Source: a bacterium
GTDB taxonomy: Bacteria > Elusimicrobiota > Elusimicrobia > UBA1565 > UBA9628
Length of the DNA stretch: 64,000 nt
Direction: 5' to 3'
Assembly (NCBI GenBank): GCA_021822495.1
Contig: JAKAQO010000005.1
Span: 80,852 to 144,851 of the forward strand
Below, piece by piece: positions 16,316-23,078 of the stretch. The translations under genes were made by a program, and so were the position numbers. The notes under the pieces are model-generated. The model did not search any database, was not told the DNA's origin, and was given only the letters and a program-made list of their open reading frames with translations. Position 1 is the stretch's first letter. Each line of letters begins with the position of its first letter.

Positions 16316-17792
16316 GCTTCCAAAAAAACTTTCGCTTTTCGATTTGAGGCTTTTGGACGGTTCGGTTCGGGCCGCCTTAGACCCTTTAAGCGCAAAAAAA
16401 ATCAAAAAATCGCGCGCCATCGTCGAAAAAATTGCCGCTGGCCAAAACCCGGTCTATGGAATAAACACTGGTTTTGGCAGTCTCGCCTCCCAAAAAATCC
16501 CCAAAGAAAACCTCCTCGAACTTCAAAAAAATCTCGTTCTCAGCCACGCCTGCGGGGTTGGGGAAATTTTAAGCGAAAAAGAAGCTAAGGCCATTCTGTT
16601 TTTACGGCTTAACGAGCTTTGCCGGGGTTATTCCGGCGTCAGAATGAATCTTGTCGAACATATGCTTCGAATTTTCAATTCCCCGGCTTCTCCGCGAATT
16701 CCCTCTCAAGGTTCCGTCGGGGCAAGCGGAGATTTGGCTCCTCAGGCGCACATGGCGATTCTTCTTCTTGGAGAGGGAGACGCATTTTTCAATGGGAAAC
16801 TCATGCCCAGTAGGGAAATTTTGCGCGCGCTCAAACTATCGCCGCTCCAACTGGAAGCAAAAGAAGGCCTTTCTTTGATTAACGGAACGCAGGCCATGCA
16901 AGCCGTGGGGGGACTGGCCCTATCCTCCGCCTATCGAATTTTTGAGACCGCGCAAAAAACCGCCGCGCTCAGCCTTGAGGCTCTCACCGGAAGCCCGGTT
17001 CCCTTTGAAGAGAAAATTCAAAAACTCAAACCCCACCCGGGTCAAATTGAAACGGGACGAACACTCACACAACTTTTGAAAGACAGCCCTCTCCGGAAAT
17101 CTCACCTGCTCAACGATCTGCGCGTTCAGGACCCTTACAGTCTTCGTTGTCTTCCTCAAGTCCACGGCGCGGTCTTAGACGCGCTTGAGTTTTCCAGAAA
17201 AACCGTCGAGCGCGAAATGGAGAGCGTGACCGATAATCCTCTCGTCTTTCCTGACGGCAAAATTATTTCCGCCGGAAACTTTCATGGGCAAGCCTTGAGC
17301 TTCGCTTTTGATTTCGCGGCCATGGCCCTGACCTCCCTGGGAAACATCTCCGAACGAAGAACTTTCCAACTAATTTTAGGTCAAGCTCCGCGGCTTAAGC
17401 CTTTTTTGGCCCAAAGACCCGGACTTGAGTCTGGTTGGATGATTGCCCAAGTCGCGGCGGCGGCCCTGGCCTCTGAAAACAAAACCCTCGCCCACCCCGC
17501 CTCCTCCGATTCAATACCGACCTCGGCCAATCAGGAAGACTTTGTCAGCATGGGAATGAACGCGGCGCTCAAACTTAAGCGAATTCTCCAAAACGTTTCC
17601 CGCATCGTCGCTATTGAAATGCTTTGCGCGGCCTGCGCGATGGAATCGCATAAACCCCTCAAGCCCGGAAAAGGAATTCGCGATTTTATCAAGAAACTGA
17701 ACGCTCAAATAGACACCTCGCCCAGAGAGCGCCCTTTATCTCCTGAAATTGAAAAAGCCCATCTTTTAATTTTAGATGGATATTTCGATTGA
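16290..17792 (+). CDS. hutH: Histidine ammonia-lyase
   Basis: The protein (about 500 residues) of the MIO-type lyase family has the cofactor-forming Ala-Ser-Gly in 'GSVGASGDLAPQAHMAILLL'. It also has 'YGINTGFGSLA', 'VTDNPLVF' and 'NFHGQALSFA'. The substrate-selectivity segment 'LVLSHACGVGE' matches histidine rather than tyrosine lyases, so deamination of histidine to urocanate is likely. TTG 16290 is favoured because the purine-rich GGGAGGGGGAG lies just upstream; TTG 16257 is an alternative. Either start overlaps the thiolase gene. No other hut genes are in the window. Confidence 0.92.
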   Translation: MPSPSKEFKLPKKLSLFDLRLLDGSVRAALDPLSAKKIKKSRAIVEKIAAGQNPVYGINTGFGSLASQKIPKENLLELQKNLVLSHACGVGEILSEKEAKAILFLRLNELCRGYSGVRMNLVEHMLRIFNSPASPRIPSQGSVGASGDLAPQAHMAILLLGEGDAFFNGKLMPSREILRALKLSPLQLEAKEGLSLINGTQAMQAVGGLALSSAYRIFETAQKTAALSLEALTGSPVPFEEKIQKLKPHPGQIETGRTLTQLLKDSPLRKSHLLNDLRVQDPYSLRCLPQVHGAVLDALEFSRKTVEREMESVTDNPLVFPDGKIISAGNFHGQALSFAFDFAAMALTSLGNISERRTFQLILGQAPRLKPFLAQRPGLESGWMIAQVAAAALASENKTLAHPASSDSIPTSANQEDFVSMGMNAALKLKRILQNVSRIVAIEMLCAACAMESHKPLKPGKGIRDFIKKLNAQIDTSPRERPLSPEIEKAHLLILDGYFD

Positions 17793-17823
17793 CAAAAGAC
17801 TCAAACTTCTCTAAGATAAAACC
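17789..17823 (+). promoter_or_regulatory. Promoter giving a leaderless transcript for the channel-like gene
   Basis: A perfect -35 TTGACA (17789-17794), 17-bp spacer and -10 TAAGAT (17812-17817) are followed by 6 bp and then ATG 17824. The -35 overlaps the end of hutH. There is no room for a Shine-Dalgarno. Confidence 0.75.
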
Positions 17824-18498
17824 ATGAACGCCTATACAAGCTTGATCCTTGATCCGTTAAGCGACGCCTTAACACGTTTTGCGTCGCATCTGCCGCAGCT
17901 CGCGGCGGCGATTGTCTTATTGATTATCGGAATGTTCGTGGCCAGAGCTTTGCGCACGGTCGTTGACAAGCTCTTTGAGCGCGCTCATCTTGACGAGTAT
18001 ACCAGCAGAATCGGGCTCAACGAGGTTTTCTCGCATTTGGGCTTTGGGAAATCTCCCGCTTATGTGGCCTCGTTTCTGATCTACTGGTTTATTTTGTTTA
18101 TCTTCATTATTTCCGCGGCCAATGCGGTGAACATGACGGTGGTTTCAAATCTCCTTGAGAAATTCGCGCTTTTCCTGCCCACACTGGTCGCAGCCCTTCT
18201 CATTCTGTTTGGAGGACTTTTTTTCGCGCGTTTTCTCTCGACCGTCGTTGAGAACGCGGCAAAGTCAAACGGCATAGCCGGAAGCGCTTTTATCGCTGAG
18301 ATTGCCTATACCTTCGTTCTTGTATTCACGGCGATGACCGCTCTTCAACAGTTGGGATTTAAAATGGAACTCTTAACAGTCGCAATCGAAATTATTTTTG
18401 CCTCGGTAGGCCTGGCTGCGGCCATCGCTTTTGGTTTGGGCGGAAAAGAAGCGGCGGCTGATTTAATCCGCGATTTTGTCAAGAAATCAAAAGGTTAA
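17824..18498 (+). CDS. MscS-like conserved TM-helix membrane protein
   Basis: The 224-residue protein contains two related 'conserved TM helix' units. One is 'LPQLAAAIVLLIIGMFVARA' followed by 'LRTVVDKLFERAHLDEY'; the other is 'LPTLVAALLILFGGLFFAR' followed by 'FLSTVVENAAK'. A final helix has 'GLAAAIAFGLGGKEAAADL', the segment found before the pore of small mechanosensitive channels. It lacks the beta domain of true MscS, so it belongs to the short TM-helix family whose channel function is not proven. It has its own leaderless-type promoter. Confidence 0.85.
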   Translation: MNAYTSLILDPLSDALTRFASHLPQLAAAIVLLIIGMFVARALRTVVDKLFERAHLDEYTSRIGLNEVFSHLGFGKSPAYVASFLIYWFILFIFIISAANAVNMTVVSNLLEKFALFLPTLVAALLILFGGLFFARFLSTVVENAAKSNGIAGSAFIAEIAYTFVLVFTAMTALQQLGFKMELLTVAIEIIFASVGLAAAIAFGLGGKEAAADLIRDFVKKSKG

Positions 18499-18503
18499 AA
18501 GAT

Positions 18504-18575
18504 TGGGCCGTAGAGGATTTGAACCTCTGACATCTGTCGTGTGAGGACAGCGCTCTACCGCTGAGCTAACGGCCC
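18504..18575 (-). tRNA. tRNA-Val (anticodon CAC)
   Basis: The reverse strand folds into a complete cloverleaf: acceptor GGGCCGT/ACGGCCC, D arm GCTC-GAGC, anticodon stem CTGTC/GACAG with loop CTCACAC, and T arm AGAGG-TTCAAAT-CCTCT. Anticodon CAC reads GUG. The 3' CCA is not encoded. Confidence 0.96.
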
Positions 18576-18604
18576 GATTTTCTAATTTTACAAAATTTAG
18601 ATAG

Positions 18605-18621
18605 TTAGGGACAGTCCCTAA
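18605..18621. repeat. REP palindrome in the 5' region of the FAH gene
   Basis: TTAGGGACAGTCCCTAA is a palindrome around one central base, ending 8 bp before ATG 18630. Confidence 0.85.
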
Positions 18622-18629
18622 TTCTCATT

Positions 18630-19667
18630 ATGAAGCTTTTAAGTTTTGAAATTTCAACGCCATTAGGACCTCAGGAGCGCCTCGGGGTTTTATGGGGCGT
18701 TCATATCGTCGATCTCAACCTCGCCGCCCGTCTTAGATTTAAAGCGGAAGAGAAATCCAATCCTGAAAGACTGGCCAATGCCTTCGTTCCGCCGGAAATC
18801 ATCGCTTTTTTAGAGATGGGAAATGAATCTTTCTTGGCCGCAAAGGAAACGCTTAAATTTTTGGAGACTCAATTTTCCCAAAAAACGCCTTTGGGGACGA
18901 AAGGCGAAAAGATATTTTATTTAGAGACGGAAATCCGTTATCTTCCGCCCGTTCCTCATCCCGGCGCGCTAAGAGATTTTTTCGCTTTTGAAGATCACGC
19001 CCTTAAGGCCTCCGAGCGCCGCAACGAGCCCCTGAGCCAATCTTGGTATGATCAACCCATTTATTATAAAGGAAATCACCGGGAAATTTATGGGCATAGG
19101 GCGATGATTCCCTGGCCTAGTTATACCCGGCGTTTTGATTTTGAACTTGAAATCGCCTGCATCATTAAAAAGAAGGGCCGCGACATTCCGGTTGAAAAAG
19201 CGGGCGACTATATCGCCGGATATTCGATTTTAAACGATTTTTCCGCCCGCGATATTCAAAAAAACGAGATGGTTTGCCGCATGGGCCCCGCCAAGGGCAA
19301 AGATTTCGCGACCGGCCTCGGGCCTTATCTGGTGACGCCTGATGAAATCAAAAACCAAAATAATCTCCCGATGTCTGTTTCCATCAACGGGGAAAAATGG
19401 AGCGAGGGAAATTCCGGCGGCCGGTATTGGAGTTTTGAGACCATGATTTCCCACATCTCCCAGGAAGAAACGATTTATCCCGGAGACATTCTGGGATCGG
19501 GCACCTATTACCGCGGTTGCGGGCTGGATTTAGACCGTTGGGTCAAAGCTGGCGACATCATCGAACTTGAAGTCGAAGGCCTTGGAAAACTCATCAACAC
19601 CGTTGGAACGCCCAAAGAGCAAAAACAGCTAAAATACCCGAGAAAAGAACATGCCCTTGATCGTTAA
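18630..19667 (+). CDS. Fumarylacetoacetate hydrolase family protein
   Basis: The 345-residue protein has an N-terminal lid part and the FAH catalytic fold with metal-binding acidic residues in 'FDFELEIACIIKKKGRDI', 'SILNDFSARDIQ', 'GKDFATGLGPYLVTPDEI' and 'GDILGSGTYYRGCGLDLDRW'. The His in 'FFAFEDHAL' is placed as in fumarylacetoacetases. In tyrosine breakdown this enzyme splits fumarylacetoacetate to fumarate and acetoacetate. The gene overlaps the homogentisate dioxygenase gene by 17 bp, which strongly supports that role over other FAH-family activities. Confidence 0.9.
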   Translation: MKLLSFEISTPLGPQERLGVLWGVHIVDLNLAARLRFKAEEKSNPERLANAFVPPEIIAFLEMGNESFLAAKETLKFLETQFSQKTPLGTKGEKIFYLETEIRYLPPVPHPGALRDFFAFEDHALKASERRNEPLSQSWYDQPIYYKGNHREIYGHRAMIPWPSYTRRFDFELEIACIIKKKGRDIPVEKAGDYIAGYSILNDFSARDIQKNEMVCRMGPAKGKDFATGLGPYLVTPDEIKNQNNLPMSVSINGEKWSEGNSGGRYWSFETMISHISQEETIYPGDILGSGTYYRGCGLDLDRWVKAGDIIELEVEGLGKLINTVGTPKEQKQLKYPRKEHALDR

Positions 19668-20859
19668 GCGCGGAGAAGTTCCCAAAACCCCGCACACCGA
19701 ATTTTACGGGCGGAAAAATATTTTATCCCTTGAAGAGATTCATGGAACCTATGGTTTTTCCGGGGCCTTTTCAAGAAAAATGCACTTGCGCCGCTATCCT
19801 ACGGTTCAAACGGAAAGCCCAAAACTTTTGCCTTTAAGTCTCACAAGTCCGCTTCTTCAAAACGCCCCGCTCAGCCCTTATCATCTCCTGACCGGTAAAA
19901 TTCCCTATCAAGAAACTTTCGAGTGTTCAAGGCATTGTCTTCTCAAAGGTCTCACCGCATCAATTTCAGTTTCCAAACCCCTCCTTTCATCCCCAGAAAA
20001 CGAGTTTTTTAGGAACGCGGAAAGACATGAATGTCTTTTCGTCCAGGAGGGAAACGGGATTTTAGCCAGCGAATACGGAGAACTTAAATTTAAAGAAAGA
20101 CAATATCTCGTGATTCCCAAGGGAACGACCTATCAATTCCGCCTTTCAACAAAGCGCGCTTTTTTTCTCATCATCGAATCTCTTTACCCCATTCGGTTCG
20201 CGCCGCACTACCTCAATTCCGACGGTCAGGCGACCTTGATGTCTCCGGTCATTGAAACTGAAATCGGAATTCCCGATTTTAAAGAGCCTTTAGATATCTC
20301 GGGGAAATTTAACATTCTTTCCAAACACAACGATGGGCAAGTCACAAAAATCGTCTTGGGCCATCATCCCTTTGATCTCATCGGCTGGGAAGGGGCGCTT
20401 TACCCCTTTAGCTTTGACTCATCCGATCATCATTCCATCGCCCGGGAAATTCACACCGCGCCTCCAGTTCGGCAAACCTTTCAGGCTGGAAACGCGCCGC
20501 ATAGCGGTTTTTCCATCTGCACCTTCCGAGCTCAAATTGAGGGTTGGAATCCCAAGGACGTGCCTGCGCCCTACGCGCATTATAACGTCGATTCCGATGA
20601 AATGATGTTTTTTTCAAACACGACTTACGAAGCCAGAAAAGGAATTGTTGAACCGGGATCCATTACCTTTCATCCGGCCGGGCTTCCGCACAGCCCGCAT
20701 GGAGACGCCGCCAAAAAATCGTTTAGCTCCCGCGGAAAGCTTTCGAATTATTTAGCCGTCATGTTGGATACTTTTTTTGAATCTCTTCAGCCTACCAAAG
20801 AAGCCCTCAAATACCACGACCCCCAATATCCGCTCAGTTGGGCTAGGGCGCAAATATGA
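19651..20859 (+). CDS. hmgA: Homogentisate 1,2-dioxygenase
   Basis: The 402-residue cupin protein of homogentisate-dioxygenase length has an N-terminal cupin half ('RHECLFVQEGNGILASEYG', 'VIPKGTTYQFR'). The C-terminal half carries the iron ligands: 'HYNVDSDEMMFF' (His and Glu) and 'FHPAGLPHSPHGD' (His). It opens the ring of homogentisate to maleylacetoacetate. The sequence is divergent from proteobacterial HmgA, but FAH- and 4-HPPD-like neighbours fix the pathway. The start overlaps the FAH gene and the stop overlaps the next ORF (ATGA). Confidence 0.92.
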   Translation: MPLIVKRGEVPKTPHTEFYGRKNILSLEEIHGTYGFSGAFSRKMHLRRYPTVQTESPKLLPLSLTSPLLQNAPLSPYHLLTGKIPYQETFECSRHCLLKGLTASISVSKPLLSSPENEFFRNAERHECLFVQEGNGILASEYGELKFKERQYLVIPKGTTYQFRLSTKRAFFLIIESLYPIRFAPHYLNSDGQATLMSPVIETEIGIPDFKEPLDISGKFNILSKHNDGQVTKIVLGHHPFDLIGWEGALYPFSFDSSDHHSIAREIHTAPPVRQTFQAGNAPHSGFSICTFRAQIEGWNPKDVPAPYAHYNVDSDEMMFFSNTTYEARKGIVEPGSITFHPAGLPHSPHGDAAKKSFSSRGKLSNYLAVMLDTFFESLQPTKEALKYHDPQYPLSWARAQI

Positions 20860-21521
20860 AAACAGAAAAAGGGGACAGTCCCCTTTTTAGCAAAAAAAGG
20901 GGACTGTCCCCTTTTTTTCCCGTGGATGTGGACAACTTAAGCGTCCGGGAGCGCTACCATCTTCTGGTTTCAACCGTTATTCCGCGCCCCATCGCCTGGG
21001 TTTCAAGCGTTAATCAAAAGGGGCAAACCAACCTCGCGCCGTTTAGTTTTTTTAATGCCATCGCGGCCAACCCCATGAGCGTCTGTTTTGCTCCCGTCAA
21101 CGATCGGAACGGAAAGCCCAAGGATACGCTTCTCAATATCAAGGAAACCAGACAATTCGTCGTCAATATCGCCAATGAAGATAATGCGGAAAAGATGAAC
21201 GCGACTTCCGAAACCTATCCCTACGGAGTCAGCGAATTTGAAAAGGCGGGACTCACCCCGCTTCCATCTTTAAAGGTTAAGCCGCCGCGTGTTTTGGAAT
21301 CGCCCGTCCAGATGGAATGCGAACTGCTCCAAATTGTCACTTTAAGCGAAGGCCCCTTGGGCGGGAATCTCGTTATCGGCAAAGTCGTTATGTTTCACGC
21401 CGATGAAAAAATATGGAATAATGGGGATATTCGGCATCAAGATTTAAAAGCCGTGGGCCGCATGGCGGGAAATTGGTATGCGAGAACCCGAGACGCTTTT
21501 GAGCTGATAAGGCCCAAATAA
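20856..21521 (+). CDS. Flavin reductase-like FMN-binding protein
   Basis: From 'LSVRERYHLLVSTVIPRPIA' onward this is a DIM6/NTAB flavoprotein with the FMN-binding 'WVSSVNQKGQTNLAPFSFF' and 'GKPKDTLLNIKETRQFVVNI' motifs. Such proteins reduce FMN or act as small flavin oxidoreductases. The first 20 or so residues ('KGDSPLFSKKRGLSPFF') are the translation of two REP palindromes. ATG 20856 overlaps hmgA (ATGA), while in-frame GTGs at about 20922 and 20928, just after the repeats, are alternative starts. It is probably part of the aromatic-degradation operon; its specific role there is unclear. Confidence 0.85.
   Translation: MKTEKGDSPLFSKKRGLSPFFPVDVDNLSVRERYHLLVSTVIPRPIAWVSSVNQKGQTNLAPFSFFNAIAANPMSVCFAPVNDRNGKPKDTLLNIKETRQFVVNIANEDNAEKMNATSETYPYGVSEFEKAGLTPLPSLKVKPPRVLESPVQMECELLQIVTLSEGPLGGNLVIGKVVMFHADEKIWNNGDIRHQDLKAVGRMAGNWYARTRDAFELIRPK
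20866..20918. repeat. Inverted REP pair inside a coding sequence
   Basis: Cores GGGGACAGTCCCC (20871-20883) and GGGGACTGTCCCC (20899-20911) face each other 28 bp apart, within the annotated N-terminus of the flavin reductase gene. Confidence 0.94.
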
Positions 21522-21536
21522 AGAGGAGAAACTTTA

Positions 21537-22295
21537 ATGAAAAAACCATTCATGAATTTTGTCGTGGACCACATGACTTTTCTGGTTGAACCTCGGTTTT
21601 ATCCCGTAACCTACGCCCTCTTTAGAATTATCTTTGGGCTTGGAGATGAGGATATCATCTACAACAAACGCCGCAAATGGCCAGGGGAAAATCAGGAAAA
21701 ATCCATGACCTTTGCCGCGCGCCTGGGGAAATACGAGGGAAAGCCCGGACTCGATCAATCCATCGTCGCCGTCGTTCAGCCTTCCGAGCCTGATTCCCAA
21801 CCTTCTCATGTCCGGGAAATGCTCAAAACTCGGGGAGGCTCGGCCCATTGGCAGCATATCGCGCTCAGAACGCCGGATTTGATGGCCTTTCACAAATACG
21901 CGCTTGAGCGGGGGGTCAATTTCATCACGCCCATTCTCAAGGACGCGGAAGAAGATTTAATTCAGGTTTTTAGCGGAGAGTGGAAGCTCCCCGGAATGCC
22001 GCCGAGCGGCATCTTTTTTGAGTTCGTGCAAAGAAACCCTTCAAAAGAACTTCTTGAAAAGATTTCTTCCAACCGCGAGGCCTTTTTCCGCGATAAAACA
22101 TTTTTGGGACTTTATCAAGAAAAAGAAGCTGAATATCAAAGCAAAAAAGTCCGTCCTTTCATTGACGACGAACTTTTCTTTGAAATCGAGAAATCGCTGG
22201 CGGGAAAACCCATCTGGGAATTGGGCGAAAAAGATTTTCGCGTGGTTGAAGAAAAAATGAAAAACTACGCGCGCGCCCTGCTTGCCCATTCCTAA
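21537..22295 (+). CDS. 4-hydroxyphenylpyruvate dioxygenase-like VOC protein
   Basis: The 252-residue vicinal-oxygen-chelate protein starts behind a good AGAGGAGA Shine-Dalgarno. The three metal ligands expected in 4-HPPD are visible: His in 'FVVDHMTFLVE', His in 'SAHWQHIALRTPD' and Glu in 'GIFFEFVQRN'. The ring-binding 'FVQR' motif is typical of HPPD. It would convert 4-hydroxyphenylpyruvate to homogentisate, feeding hmgA. It is shorter than classic HPPD (about 350 residues) and lacks the usual 'GNF-LF-E' tail, so substrate is inferred mainly from context. Confidence 0.82.
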   Translation: MKKPFMNFVVDHMTFLVEPRFYPVTYALFRIIFGLGDEDIIYNKRRKWPGENQEKSMTFAARLGKYEGKPGLDQSIVAVVQPSEPDSQPSHVREMLKTRGGSAHWQHIALRTPDLMAFHKYALERGVNFITPILKDAEEDLIQVFSGEWKLPGMPPSGIFFEFVQRNPSKELLEKISSNREAFFRDKTFLGLYQEKEAEYQSKKVRPFIDDELFFEIEKSLAGKPIWELGEKDFRVVEEKMKNYARALLAHS

Positions 22296-22307
22296 GAAAA
22301 CCGTCGT

Positions 22308-23078
22308 TTATTTCCGCGGAGAGAGTAGGCCGCGCAAAGAGAACTCAGCGCTCACATCGCCTAAAATAGCGTCTTCTCCAAAGGCGGCCATTTCAAGCCT
22401 GGCCGAATTAAAAGTTTTTTTCCCTGGACGGATATCAAGACCAGCGATATAAATTTTTCCAGAACTCGCATAATTTTCGCCAAAGCTTATTTTTTGCCTA
22501 TCTAGTTGATGAGAATCCAGGAACTTTTCCGCTTGGTTTTTATCGAGAATAGAAACAATGACCGGCTGAACCTTGATTAAGCGCTTTTGGGAAATAAAAA
22601 ATCTCAATTCCAGATGTTTGCGCAATTCTTTCAATGATTTGGGAAACAGCGAAATAATGAGTTCTCCCTTGACTGGATTTCCGTAAAGCGCGGCAAGAAC
22701 CTTGGCGGAAGACTCCTCACCCTTGAGAACCTTTTTAAGCGTCACTTTCTTAGTCTTTTTATTTTTAATTTTCTCAACCACATTTTGAATCTGGCGAATA
22801 AATAGCGCGGATTTAAACTTTTTCTTTTTTTCTTTAAAAACCGAAATAGGCTTCCAATGCGCTGAATCTTTTGGAATAAAAACACCTGAAGACGCTTTGT
22901 GTTTTTTCGCCTTTTTCTTTAATTTTTTTTTATTTTTTTTGTTTGAGCTCTTCGGCAAGGCCTTATGATGGGGTTTTGATTGCAGCGGAGCGTTTTGAGA
23001 GTTTTGAGCCGGCAAATTCATGGAAAACGCAGCCGATAAAAAAAGCCCAAGCGTCAAAAGCGAAAAAAGTTTTTTCAT
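22308..23078 (-). CDS. Lysine-rich exported protein of unknown function
   Basis: The 256-residue protein has a signal peptide ('LFSLLTLGLFLSAAFSMNLP'). A strongly basic low-complexity stretch (residues about 38-65, mostly Lys/Asn/His) follows, then a C-terminal globular part with no motif recognised. Its start overlaps the valS stop (ATGA), so it is translated with valS, an unusual partner for an exported protein. The basic segment could bind nucleic acid or an anionic envelope polymer, but nothing proves it. Confidence 0.75.
   Translation of the reverse strand: MKKLFSLLTLGLFLSAAFSMNLPAQNSQNAPLQSKPHHKALPKSSNKKNKKKLKKKAKKHKASSGVFIPKDSAHWKPISVFKEKKKKFKSALFIRQIQNVVEKIKNKKTKKVTLKKVLKGEESSAKVLAALYGNPVKGELIISLFPKSLKELRKHLELRFFISQKRLIKVQPVIVSILDKNQAEKFLDSHQLDRQKISFGENYASSGKIYIAGLDIRPGKKTFNSARLEMAAFGEDAILGDVSAEFSLRGLLSPRK

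Noticed and set aside
16290-17792. Tyrosine or phenylalanine ammonia-lyase instead of histidine ammonia-lyase
   Set aside because: The selectivity segment reads 'LVLSHACGVGE', the histidine-lyase form, despite the tyrosine-catabolic neighbours.
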